In this document: one piece after another, positions 5,867 to 12,434 of the stretch
Layout of the letters: every line of letters begins with the position of its first letter
Position numbering within the stretch: the first letter of the stretch is position 1
Assembly (NCBI GenBank): GCA_003454835.1
Contig: DMTA01000437.1
Coordinates: 1 to 13,547, forward strand
Direction of reading: 5' to 3'
Length of the DNA: 13,547 bases
Source: Achromobacter sp.
Lineage (GTDB): Bacteria; Pseudomonadota; Gammaproteobacteria; Burkholderiales; Burkholderiaceae_B
Translations under genes and position numbers: made by a program
Notes under the pieces: generated by a model
What the model saw: only the letters and a program-made list of their open reading frames with translations
Told to the model about the DNA's origin: nothing
Databases searched by the model: none

Positions 5867-7039
5867 CTACTTCGACAGCACCCGCATCGCCTGCTCCAGT
5901 CCGGCGACGGTCACGGGATACATGCGGTCCTGCATGATGTCGCGCATCAGCGCGATGGACTGGCGGTACTGCCAGGACGCCGTGGGCTCGGGGTTCAGCC
6001 AGACCGACTTGGGCCACGCGTCCAGCAGCCGGCGCATCCATTCGGCGCCGGGTTCCTTGTTGTAGTGCTCGACCGAACCTCCCGGCTGCAGGATCTCGTA
6101 CGGGCTCATCGTGGCGTCGCCGACGATGATCAGGCGCCAGTCCGGGTTGTACTTGCGCAGCACGTCCCAGGTGTCGAAGCGCTCGTTCTGGCGACGGCGG
6201 TTGCTTTGCCACAGGCTTTCGTACGGGCAGTTGTGGAAGTAATAGACCTCGAGGTTGCGGAATTCGCTGCGGGCCGCCGAGAACAGTTCCTCGACCCGGC
6301 CAATGTGGTCGTCCATGCTGCCGCCCACGTCCAGCAGCATCAGCACCTTCACCGTGTTGTGGCGCTCCGGGATCATGCGCAGGTCCAGGTGGCCCGCATT
6401 GCGGGCCGTGCTGGCGATGGTGTCGTCCAGGTCCAGTTCCAGTTCGGCGCCCTGGCGCGCGAAGCGGCGCAGGCGGCGCAGCGCCACCTTGAAATTGCGC
6501 GTGCCCAGTTCGACCTGATCGTCGTAGTCCTTGAACTGGCGCATGTCCCAGACCTTGACCGCCGTGCGGTTGCCGGCCGATGCGCCGCCCACGCGGATGC
6601 CTTCGGGGTGATAGCCCCCGTTGCCGAACGGCGAGGTGCCGCCCGTTCCGATCCACTTGCTGCCGCCTGCGTGGCGTTCCTTCTGCTCGTCCAGGCGCTC
6701 CTTGAAGAGCTCCATCAGCTTGTCCCAGCCGTGCTTTTCGATGGCGGCCTTTTCTTCGGGCGACAGGCTTTTCTCGAACTGCTTGATCAGCCAGTCGAGC
6801 GGAATGTCCTTGCCCGCGGGCAGCGCGGCTTCGATGCCGCGGTAATACGCGCCGAAGGCCTTGTCGTAGCGGTCGTAGAGGGACTCGTCCTTGACGAGCG
6901 TGGCGCGCGCCAGGAAGTAGAACTCGTCCAGCGTGGGCGACATCAGGTTCTGACGCAGGGCGTCCACCAGCGTCAGGTATTCCTTGACCGAGACGGGCAG
7001 CTTGTGCGCCCGCAGGTGATAGAAGAAGTCGATCAGCAT
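5867..7039 (-). CDS. VWA domain protein, CoxE-like, partner of MoxR ATPase
   Basis: A 390-residue cytoplasmic protein: a helical N-terminal region (about 1-120), a glycine-rich linker (125-157, with GGTSPFGNGG), then a von Willebrand A domain. The MIDAS metal site reads D-V-G-G-S (237-241) in place of the usual D-x-S-x-S, so the middle serine is glycine; the later Asp of the site is in GDATMSPYE (D309). No signal peptide or membrane segment is seen. It starts 25 bases after the moxR stop on the same strand, so the two form an operon. VWA proteins paired with MoxR ATPases (CoxE/CoxD, NorD/NorQ, ViaA/RavA) help assemble or activate metal enzymes or complexes. The ribosome-binding site is weak, so translational coupling to moxR is plausible. 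The target complex is unknown. Confidence 0.9.
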   Translation of the reverse strand: MLIDFFYHLRAHKLPVSVKEYLTLVDALRQNLMSPTLDEFYFLARATLVKDESLYDRYDKAFGAYYRGIEAALPAGKDIPLDWLIKQFEKSLSPEEKAAIEKHGWDKLMELFKERLDEQKERHAGGSKWIGTGGTSPFGNGGYHPEGIRVGGASAGNRTAVKVWDMRQFKDYDDQVELGTRNFKVALRRLRRFARQGAELELDLDDTIASTARNAGHLDLRMIPERHNTVKVLMLLDVGGSMDDHIGRVEELFSAARSEFRNLEVYYFHNCPYESLWQSNRRRQNERFDTWDVLRKYNPDWRLIIVGDATMSPYEILQPGGSVEHYNKEPGAEWMRRLLDAWPKSVWLNPEPTASWQYRQSIALMRDIMQDRMYPVTVAGLEQAMRVLSK

Positions 7040-7064
7040 GTTCTGGCCGCCCGTGGATGCCGGG

Positions 7065-7946
7065 TCAGCGGCGCTGGCCGCCGCGCGTCATGGCCGCCAG
7101 GCGTTCGAGCAGATGCACGTCCTGCTCGTTCTTTAGCAGCGCGCCGGCCATCAGCGGCACGGCGGTGGCCGTGTGCGCGTCGATCTGCGCGGCCGTGACG
7201 TCTTCGGCCAGCAAGAGGCGCAGCCAGTCCAGCAATTCGGACGTGGACGGTTTTTTCTTCAGCCCGGGCGCATCGCGCAGCGAGAAGAACGTGTCGAGCG
7301 CGGCGCGCAGCACGTCCTGCTTCAGGTCCGGATAGTGGACAGCCACGATGTCGCGCATCGTCTCGCGGTCCGGAAAACGGATGTAGTGAAAGAAGCACCG
7401 GCGCAGGAATGCGTCGGGCAAATCCTTTTCGTTGTTGGACGTGATGATGACGAGCGGACGGTGGCGCGCCGCGATGGTCTCGCGCGTCTCGTACACATGG
7501 AATTCCATGCGGTCCAGCTCGCGCAGCAGGTCATTGGGGAATTCGATGTCGGCCTTGTCGATCTCGTCGATCAGCAGCACCACCGGCTCGTGCGACTGGA
7601 ACGCCTGCCATAGCGTGCCCTGCACGATGTAATTGCGGATGTCGCGGACCTTTTCATCACCAAGCTGCGAATCGCGCAAGCGCGACACGGCGTCGTATTC
7701 GTACAGCCCCTGATGCGCCTTCGTGGTGGACTTGATGTGCCATTGCAGGAGCGGCCGGCCCAGGGCGCGGGCCACTTCCTCGGCCAGCATCGTCTTGCCG
7801 GTGCCGGGTTCGCCCTTGATGAGCAGCGGGCGCTGCAAGGTGAGGGCGGCGTTAACGGCGAGCTTGAGGTCATCGGTGGCGACGTAGCTGTCGGTGCCAT
7901 CGAAGCGGGCTGGCTTGGCGGGTGAGGCGGTCTGGGCTGCGGACAT
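7065..7946 (-). CDS. MoxR-family AAA+ ATPase
   Basis: A 293-residue AAA+ chaperone-type ATPase. Walker A is GEPGTGKT (45-52), Walker B is LLIDEID (124-130), sensor 1 is at TSNNEKDLPDAF (169-180), and arginine-finger candidates follow (R182/R183). The C-terminal helical lid covers about 195-290. The length and motifs are typical of MoxR-type proteins, which couple ATP hydrolysis to remodelling of a client, usually with a VWA partner. That partner is encoded directly downstream (5867-7039). The start ATG at 7946 lies 20 bases from a perfect FNR/ANR palindrome (7967-7980), so an FNR-type regulator bound there could block moxR transcription or sit in its leader. No strong ribosome-binding site is seen. 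The gene is divergent from two periplasmic cytochrome genes. Confidence 0.95.
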   Translation of the reverse strand: MSAAQTASPAKPARFDGTDSYVATDDLKLAVNAALTLQRPLLIKGEPGTGKTMLAEEVARALGRPLLQWHIKSTTKAHQGLYEYDAVSRLRDSQLGDEKVRDIRNYIVQGTLWQAFQSHEPVVLLIDEIDKADIEFPNDLLRELDRMEFHVYETRETIAARHRPLVIITSNNEKDLPDAFLRRCFFHYIRFPDRETMRDIVAVHYPDLKQDVLRAALDTFFSLRDAPGLKKKPSTSELLDWLRLLLAEDVTAAQIDAHTATAVPLMAGALLKNEQDVHLLERLAAMTRGGQRR

Positions 7947-7966
7947 GGTCTGATGGCTTCTGTGGT

Positions 7967-7980
7967 TTGATTGGGATCAA
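7967..7980. promoter_or_regulatory. Perfect FNR/ANR binding palindrome
   Basis: The sequence is TTGAT-TGGG-ATCAA, an exact match to the FNR-family consensus TTGAT-N4-ATCAA. It lies between divergent moxR (start 7946) and the cytochrome gene (start 8122). Its centre (7973.5) is about 148 bases before the cytochrome start codon, which fits control from a promoter in between. For moxR it is only 20 bases before the start codon, which fits repression better than activation. Confidence 0.75.
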
Positions 7981-7999
7981 CACTAACGCAAGGTATTAA
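7971..7999 (+). promoter_or_regulatory. Candidate sigma-70 promoter for the cytochrome genes
   Basis: TTGGGA (7971-7976) and TATTAA (7994-7999) are 17 bases apart. The -35 overlaps the FNR palindrome, which would make bound FNR a repressor of this promoter. An alternative -10, TACAAT at 8016-8021, has no good -35 and would put the FNR site near -54. Which one is used cannot be decided by eye. Confidence 0.4.
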
Positions 8000-8063
8000 T
8001 CCTGAGCAATTATCGTACAATCAGGCGGTTTTGCTTTGGGTTCCACCCGCAACGTGTTTGCAG

Positions 8064-8089
8064 AGGGCCTTTTCGTGTGAGCAGGCCCT
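8064..8089 (+). other. Hairpin in the cytochrome leader
   Basis: AGGGCCT (8064-8070) and AGGCCCT (8083-8089) can pair as a perfect 7-bp stem with a 12-base loop, about 30 bases before the start codon at 8122. There is no T tract after it. It may be a leader stabiliser; no known riboswitch fold is recognised. Confidence 0.35.
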
Positions 8090-8121
8090 AGTCCTTAGCC
8101 ATACCAAGAAGAGTCATTCCA

Positions 8122-8475
8122 ATGAAGTTGCGAACCTCTCTGAAGTACACGGTTTCCGTGTTGGCCACGATGGCGTCCTGTGCGATCGCCGGCCAGGCTG
8201 TTGCTGCAGACGCAGCGCCGGTCGGTAATGTCCAGAACGCCCGCGACAAGGTTTCGATGTGCATCGGTTGCCACGGAATCCCGGGCTACAAGGCATCGTT
8301 TCCCGAGCTTTACCACGTTCCGATGATTGCTGGCCAGAACGCCAAGTACATCGAAACCGCCCTCAACGAGTACAAGAAAGGCGCGCGCAGCCATCCCACG
8401 ATGGACGCCGTTGCCGGCAGCCTGTCCGATCAGGACATTGCCGACTTGGCCGCGTACTACTCGAATCTCAAATAA
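8122..8475 (+). CDS. Periplasmic monohaem cytochrome c (c553/c4-like)
   Basis: A 117-residue class I c-type cytochrome that carries electrons in the periplasm. A signal peptide covers about residues 1-29 (ending AVAAD). The haem is bound by C47-I-G-C50-H51; the likely sixth ligand is M94 in HPTMDAVAGSLSD. The ending S-D-Q-D-I-A-D-L-A-A-Y-Y-S is typical of c4/c553 domains. AAGAAGAG lies 7 bases upstream of the ATG. The second cytochrome begins 12 bases after the stop, so the two form an operon ended by the palindromic terminator at 8881-8902. Each protein resembles one half of dihaem cytochrome c4, an electron donor to terminal oxidases (often cbb3) in related bacteria. An FNR site upstream suggests oxygen control. 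Its own partner is inferred, not seen. Confidence 0.93.
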   Translation: MKLRTSLKYTVSVLATMASCAIAGQAVAADAAPVGNVQNARDKVSMCIGCHGIPGYKASFPELYHVPMIAGQNAKYIETALNEYKKGARSHPTMDAVAGSLSDQDIADLAAYYSNLK

Positions 8476-8487
8476 GGGGGCAAAACC

Positions 8488-8850
8488 ATGAACCGCACCA
8501 TGCTTGCCCTTGCGGGCGCGACCCTGGCCATTTCGGGTGCTGCTGCCCAGGCGCAGGACCTGGCGGCCGGCAAGGCCGTCTTCGAGAAGTTCAATTGCGC
8601 CTCGTGCCACGGCGCCGACGCCAAGACGGCCGTGGATCCCGCGTATCCGACGCTGGCCGGGCAGCACGCCGACTACCTGGCGCATGCATTGAAGGCCTAC
8701 AAGCGGGGCGCCTCCGGCAGCGCCGCCACGGCCAATGTGCGCAAGAACCCCATCATGGGCGCCTTCGCCACGCAGCTGTCCGACCAGGACATTTCCAACG
8801 TGTCGGCGTGGCTGGCCACGCTGCCCAGCGATTTGGGCGTGCGCCGCTAG
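8488..8850 (+). CDS. Second periplasmic monohaem cytochrome c (c4-like)
   Basis: A 120-residue class I c-type cytochrome. The signal peptide ends near residue 22 (GAAAQA). The haem motif is C37-A-S-C40-H41, and M90 (in NPIMGAFA) is the likely axial methionine. The segment YPTLAGQHADYL (53-64) and the ending LSDQDISNVSAWLATL are the c4-domain hallmarks. A G-rich ribosome-binding site (GGGGG at 8476-8480) follows directly after the stop of the first cytochrome, so the two are translated from one message. The two proteins share the c4 domain plan but differ clearly in sequence, so this is an old duplication. It probably passes electrons to or from the first cytochrome or a membrane oxidase. Confidence 0.93.
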   Translation: MNRTMLALAGATLAISGAAAQAQDLAAGKAVFEKFNCASCHGADAKTAVDPAYPTLAGQHADYLAHALKAYKRGASGSAATANVRKNPIMGAFATQLSDQDISNVSAWLATLPSDLGVRR

Positions 8851-8877
8851 GACGCATCGGCTTCGGCCGAAGTGAAT

Positions 8878-8906
8878 GAAAAACCCTCGCTAGCGAGGGT
8901 TTTTTT
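8878..8906. terminator. Bidirectional palindromic terminator
   Basis: AAACCCTCGCTAGCGAGGGTTT (8881-8902) pairs with itself in full, folding as CCCTCG-CTAG-CGAGGG. It is flanked by an A run on the left (about 8879-8883) and a seven-T run on the right (8900-8906). It can stop both the cytochrome operon (plus) and the DUF1841 gene (minus, ending at 8914). Confidence 0.9.
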
Positions 8907-8913
8907 CGTTGAG

Positions 8914-9339
8914 TCAGAGGCTGGCGCGTCGGCGGATCAGGTCGATGTAGGTGTCGCTGTCCAGCGGCGTGCCCAGGCGCTGCGCTTCCCAGACCACCTG
9001 GCCCAGACATTCCATGATTTCGTGCGCGGCGTGGTGCGCGTCCGAGCGCGCGGTGAGCTGCTGGTAGGCCTGGCGGATGCCGGGCGGATGGTCGATTGAC
9101 AGTTGTTCCGCAATGGCCAGGTGCATGGACAGGTGCAGGAACGGATTGGTGCGGCCTTTTTCCACCGCGTACTCGGCGGTCATGGCGTCGGGGCTTTCGA
9201 GGTCGCCGTGATATTCGGGGTGCTCGATGATCCAGTCCAGCGCAATAGCCTCCAGCGGGGTCAGGACCTCGTTGGCGCGATGCTTGCGCCAGGTTTCAAT
9301 AAAGAATTCGCGGACTTGGTCGCGGGAGGGATTGAACAT
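8914..9339 (-). CDS. DUF1841 family protein
   Basis: A 141-residue protein of the DUF1841 family, conserved in beta- and gammaproteobacteria and without known function. It begins with the family's usual M-F-N-P-S-R-D-Q-V and contains L-T-P-L-E (the start of the central helix), a HPEYH segment and the histidine-rich R-S-D-A-H-H-A-A-H-E-I-M-E-C-L stretch. It is probably cytoplasmic and helical. I chose the ATG at 9339 over an in-frame TTG at 9354 because homologues start with MFNPS; neither has a clear ribosome-binding site. It is divergent from icd and shares the two-way terminator with the cytochrome operon. The histidines could bind metal, but that is a guess. Confidence 0.88.
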   Translation of the reverse strand: MFNPSRDQVREFFIETWRKHRANEVLTPLEAIALDWIIEHPEYHGDLESPDAMTAEYAVEKGRTNPFLHLSMHLAIAEQLSIDHPPGIRQAYQQLTARSDAHHAAHEIMECLGQVVWEAQRLGTPLDSDTYIDLIRRRASL

Positions 9340-9401
9340 TCGGGAGGGGGCCAAAAGCAGGATGTAGTCGCATTATTTTACCGCCCCGAGCGGGCCGCCG
9401 G

Positions 9402-9429
9402 TTTCGCCCGGCGCATTGCGATATAGAAT
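9402..9429 (+). promoter_or_regulatory. Candidate icd promoter
   Basis: A good -10, TAGAAT (9424-9429, within ATATAGAAT), is preceded 16 bases earlier by a poor -35, TTTCGC (9402-9407). It would give a leader of about 110 bases before the icd start codon. The overlapping alternative TATAGA (9422-9427) is equally possible as the -10. Confidence 0.35.
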
Positions 9430-9484
9430 GGGTTGCTATCCGCCATCCGGTGTGCGGTTCGCAGGAGGCGGTATAACCCGCGGA

Positions 9485-9501
9485 ATCGGACGCTGTCCGA
9501 T
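9485..9501 (+). other. Hairpin in the icd leader
   Basis: ATCGGAC (9485-9491) and GTCCGAT (9495-9501) form a 7-bp stem with a 3-base loop, extendable by a GG/CC pairing past a bulge. It lies about 35 bases before the icd ribosome-binding site (GGAG, 9536-9539). There is no T tract. The role is unknown. Confidence 0.4.
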
Positions 9502-9544
9502 CCTGGCGCGTGCAGAAAAACCACCCGGAGCAAATGGAGCATTC

Positions 9545-10801
9545 ATGTCCTACCAACATATCAAGGTTCCCGCCGGCGGCCAGAAAATTGCGGTCAACGC
9601 CGATTTCTCGCTGAATGTGCCTGACCAACCCATCATCCCCTTCATCGAAGGCGACGGCACGGGCGCCGACATCACCCCCGTCATGATCAAGGTCGTCGAC
9701 GCGGCGGTGCAGAAGGCCTATGGCGGCAAGCGCAAGATCCATTGGATGGAAGTCTATGCCGGCGAAAAGGCCACCAAGGTCTACGGTCCTGACGTGTGGC
9801 TGCCCGACGAAACCCTGGAAGTCGTCAAAGACTACGTGGTTTCCATCAAGGGCCCGCTGACCACCCCGGTCGGTGGCGGCATCCGGTCGTTGAACGTGGC
9901 GCTGCGCCAGCAGCTCGACCTGTATGTCTGCCTGCGCCCGGTGGCGTATTTCAAGGGCGTGCCGTCGCCGGTGCGCGAGCCCGAAAAAACCAACATGGTG
10001 ATCTTCCGCGAGAACTCCGAAGACATCTATGCCGGCATCGAATACATGGCCGAAAGCGAGCAGGCCAAGGAACTGATCCAGTTCCTGCAGACCAAGCTCG
10101 GCGTCAAGAAGATCCGTTTCCCGAACACCTCGTCCATCGGCATCAAGCCCGTGTCGCGCGAAGGCACCGAGCGCCTGGTGCGCAAGGCCGCGCAGTACGT
10201 CATCGATAACGACCGCACGTCGCTGACGCTGGTGCACAAGGGCAACATCATGAAGTTCACCGAGGGCGGCTTCCGCGATTGGGGTTATGAGCTTCTGCAG
10301 AAGGAATTCGGCGCACAGCTGATCGACGGCGGCCCGTGGTGCAAGTTCAAGAATCCCAAGACGGGCCGCGAGATCATCGTCAAGGACGTGATCGCCGACG
10401 CGTTCCTGCAGCAGATCCTGCTGCGTCCGGCCGAATACGACGTCATCGCCACGCTGAACCTGAATGGCGATTACATCTCCGACGCGCTGGCCGCGCAAGT
10501 GGGCGGCATCGGCATCGCGCCGGGCGCCAACATGTCCGATTCCGTGGCCATGTTTGAAGCCACCCATGGCACGGCGCCCAAGTATGCCGGCAAGGACTAT
10601 GTGAACCCCGGTTCCGAGATCCTGTCGGCCGAAATGATGCTGCGTCACATGGGCTGGACCGAAGCTGCCGACCTGATCATCTCCAGCATGGAAAAGTCGA
10701 TCCAGTCCAAGAAGGTCACGTACGACTTTGCCCGGTTGCTGGAAGGCGCGACGCAGGTGTCGTGCTCGGGCTTCGGTCAGGTGATGATCGAAAACATGTA
10801 A
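9545..10801 (+). CDS. icd: NADP-dependent isocitrate dehydrogenase
   Basis: A 418-residue homodimeric isocitrate dehydrogenase of the E. coli type (416 residues). It oxidises isocitrate to 2-oxoglutarate in the TCA cycle and makes NADPH. Numbering runs two ahead of E. coli and all key residues are present: substrate-binding S115 (the site phosphorylated by AceK in E. coli), R121, R131 and R155; catalytic Y162 and K232; metal-binding D285, D309 and D313. K346, Y347, Y393 and R397 match the residues that select NADP over NAD. The start at 9545 has GGAG five bases upstream; an open in-frame extension to 9416 has no such support. It is transcribed alone, with a leader hairpin and a very strong terminator (10865-10897). 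Confidence 0.98.
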   Translation: MSYQHIKVPAGGQKIAVNADFSLNVPDQPIIPFIEGDGTGADITPVMIKVVDAAVQKAYGGKRKIHWMEVYAGEKATKVYGPDVWLPDETLEVVKDYVVSIKGPLTTPVGGGIRSLNVALRQQLDLYVCLRPVAYFKGVPSPVREPEKTNMVIFRENSEDIYAGIEYMAESEQAKELIQFLQTKLGVKKIRFPNTSSIGIKPVSREGTERLVRKAAQYVIDNDRTSLTLVHKGNIMKFTEGGFRDWGYELLQKEFGAQLIDGGPWCKFKNPKTGREIIVKDVIADAFLQQILLRPAEYDVIATLNLNGDYISDALAAQVGGIGIAPGANMSDSVAMFEATHGTAPKYAGKDYVNPGSEILSAEMMLRHMGWTEAADLIISSMEKSIQSKKVTYDFARLLEGATQVSCSGFGQVMIENM

Positions 10802-10864
10802 GTCTCGGTCGGGGTCCGCGCAAGGCTGCCCGCCGCGCGCCAGGGTCCTGATCCTGCTTTTTGC

Positions 10865-10897
10865 AAAACCCGCCCGCCGTCATGGCGGGCGGGTTTT
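10865..10897 (+). terminator. Strong Rho-independent terminator of icd
   Basis: A perfect 14-bp stem, AAAACCCGCCCGCC (10865-10878) with GGCGGGCGGGTTTT (10884-10897), closes a 5-base loop. The T run is only four but the stem is very stable. It ends 18 bases before the next start codon. Confidence 0.88.
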
Positions 10898-10909
10898 GTC
10901 TAACCAACC

Positions 10910-10926
10910 GGCACGATGTTCGTGCC
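10910..10926 (+). other. Hairpin spanning a start codon
   Basis: GGCACGA (10910-10916) and TCGTGCC (10920-10926) pair perfectly around TGT. The ATG of the ligase-like gene (10916-10918) has its A in the stem and its TG in the loop. No Shine-Dalgarno sequence lies upstream. If the message starts before 10910, this fold would hide the start codon. Confidence 0.5.
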
Positions 10927-12220
10927 CAAGTCTTTCGGGTTGATTGTTGTGCCCCAACTGTATGTTTCTTTGGCCACCTGGCTGGTCCTCCTGGTCCCCG
11001 CGTTGGCCTTGACCAGTCCGGTGGGCGGGCCGGCGGTCCTGTATCTGAGCGCCCTGACCGCGTTGACCGCGCTGGCGGTCAATGCGATCAAACGTTATGA
11101 ACCGATGAATCTGCGCGAGCTGTCGCCCATATTTATCGCGTTGCTGTCGCCGCTGGCCTGTATGTTCATCACGTTCGGCGCGACGGGCGTGATGAGCAGT
11201 TCGGAATTCGAAAAGCTGATGCGCTTTGCACTGGCTCTGCCGGTGCTGTGGCTACTGCTGCGGGCGCCTGTGCGTTGGCTCAAGCACGTGCAATGGACCA
11301 TCCTCGTCGGCGCGCTGGCCGGTGCGGGCATTCTGATCGTCGTTACCGCCATGTTCGACCGCAATGCCGTCGTTCAGGTCGGTGCGCGCTACAACGCGGT
11401 GGCCTTCGCAAACATGACGTTGCTGTTTGGCGGCATGACGCTGCTGTCGTTGGGATGGGGGCCCAGCACGCGCTGGCCGCGCCTGGAAACGGCGGTCAAG
11501 GTATTGGCCGTTGTGTTGACGGTTTACGCGACGTGGCAGTCGGAAACGCGTAGCAGCTGGATGATGTTGCCCATTCTGGGCGTGGTTTTTCTGCTGGGCC
11601 TGCGCAACTGGCGACGCCGCCACAAGGTGTACTGTGCCCTGGCGATCAGCCTTACCCTGGTTGTCAGCGCAGCCGCCATCTGGACGTTCAGCAGTCGCAT
11701 GCAGCAGATTACGTACGACGTTCAAGGGTTTGCGACGTCTTCGAACCGGGACACGTCATTCGGTATTCGTCTGCAGCTGTGGCATGCATCGATTCTCATG
11801 TTCGAAAAAAGCCCGATCGTGGGTATCGGGCCGAGCAAGTTCCGCGAAGAGCTGCGCGTGCTGCAAGGGCAGGGGATCGTGACGCAGGAAGTTGTCGATG
11901 GCTTTGGCGAACCCCACAACGACCTGTTGGCGGCGCTGGCCGGTTACGGGATTTTGGGGCTCTTCAGCATTCTTGCGCTGTACCTCGTGCCGGCAGCCGT
12001 TTTCTTTCGACGCCTGGCGAGCGACGACCGCGTGATTCGCGTCGGCGCCCAGATGGGGCTTCTGTTCTGCCTGAGCTATTGCGCCTTCAGCCTGACCGAG
12101 ATGATGTTCCGCAACATGCGCAGCGTCCCCACCTACGGGCTGATCATGGTGACGCTGATTGCGCTGACCACGGTGCGACCGGCGCGCAAGGTTCTGCCCT
12201 CGTCCCCGTCTGTGGCGTAA
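10916..12220 (+). CDS. O-antigen ligase-like (Wzy/WaaL family) membrane protein
   Basis: A 434-residue inner-membrane protein with about ten to twelve hydrophobic segments and a larger periplasmic loop near residues 260-340. This is the plan of the O-antigen ligase/polymerase family (PF04932), which moves undecaprenyl-linked glycans onto lipid A-core or polymerises them. Family signatures are the T-R-S-S-W motif (211-215), the arginine in S-F-G-I-R-L-Q-L-W (R285), and G-E-P-H-N-D-L-L with the conserved histidine H334. It stands alone, with no glycosyltransferase genes beside it, so it is not part of a visible LPS cluster; WaaL, a capsule polymerase or a protein glycosyl ligase all remain possible. 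The start at 10916 keeps the first membrane helix, but it lacks a ribosome-binding site, lies in a hairpin and follows the icd terminator by 18 bases, so promoter and start are uncertain. Confidence 0.85.
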   Translation: MFVPKSFGLIVVPQLYVSLATWLVLLVPALALTSPVGGPAVLYLSALTALTALAVNAIKRYEPMNLRELSPIFIALLSPLACMFITFGATGVMSSSEFEKLMRFALALPVLWLLLRAPVRWLKHVQWTILVGALAGAGILIVVTAMFDRNAVVQVGARYNAVAFANMTLLFGGMTLLSLGWGPSTRWPRLETAVKVLAVVLTVYATWQSETRSSWMMLPILGVVFLLGLRNWRRRHKVYCALAISLTLVVSAAAIWTFSSRMQQITYDVQGFATSSNRDTSFGIRLQLWHASILMFEKSPIVGIGPSKFREELRVLQGQGIVTQEVVDGFGEPHNDLLAALAGYGILGLFSILALYLVPAAVFFRRLASDDRVIRVGAQMGLLFCLSYCAFSLTEMMFRNMRSVPTYGLIMVTLIALTTVRPARKVLPSSPSVA

Positions 12221-12258
12221 CGCCGCGCGGGCGCCGGTCCCGCGATCGGGCGCCAGAT

Positions 12259-12293
12259 AAAACGCAAGGTGCAACGCGCCTTGCGTTTTTTTT
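12259..12293 (+). terminator. Rho-independent terminator of the ligase-like gene
   Basis: AAAACGCAAGG (12259-12269) pairs with CCTTGCGTTTT (12279-12289) around a 9-base loop, with the T run continuing to 12293. It lies about 40 bases after the stop codon. Confidence 0.92.
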
Positions 12294-12300
12294 ATCGGAT

Positions 12301-12314
12301 TTGAGCTAGATCAA
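12301..12314. promoter_or_regulatory. FNR/CRP-like palindrome upstream of the chemoreceptor
   Basis: TTGAG-CTAG-ATCAA keeps the TTGA-N6-TCAA core and differs from the FNR consensus TTGAT-N4-ATCAA at one base. It lies 120 bases before the chemoreceptor start, just after the terminator of the previous gene, where an activator site would be expected. Confidence 0.45.
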
Positions 12315-12333
12315 AGTGACTAGTCAAATCGAA

Positions 12334-12350
12334 TTCAAACGAAGTTTGAA
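12334..12350. promoter_or_regulatory. Perfect inverted repeat near the chemoreceptor promoter
   Basis: TTCAAAC (12334-12340) and GTTTGAA (12344-12350) are exact complements with a 3-base spacer. A TAGTAT sequence (12352-12357) right after it could be a -10 element. It may be an operator for an unidentified regulator, or an RNA hairpin if transcription starts upstream. Its centre is 34.5 bases from that of the 12301-12314 dyad. Confidence 0.5.
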
Positions 12351-12434
12351 ATAGTATGCTCGCCGACCGGGTTACATAAAACGTCACATCCAGCCAGATA
12401 TTGTTTCGAATGGGTGGCGTATGAAAGAGCGTCG

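Noticed and set aside
6065..7198. A 377-codon plus-strand frame opposite the VWA gene.
   Set aside because: It is antisense to a gene with recognisable VWA motifs and also runs into the moxR gene; no start signals.
9296..10648. A 450-codon minus-strand frame opposite icd.
   Set aside because: icd on the plus strand matches the E. coli enzyme residue by residue; the antisense frame is a by-product of codon bias.
12335..12372. A flagellar sigma-28 promoter for the chemoreceptor.
   Set aside because: TCAAA and a GCCGA-like element are present nearby, but the downstream box lacks the GCCGATAA pattern, so the match is too poor.
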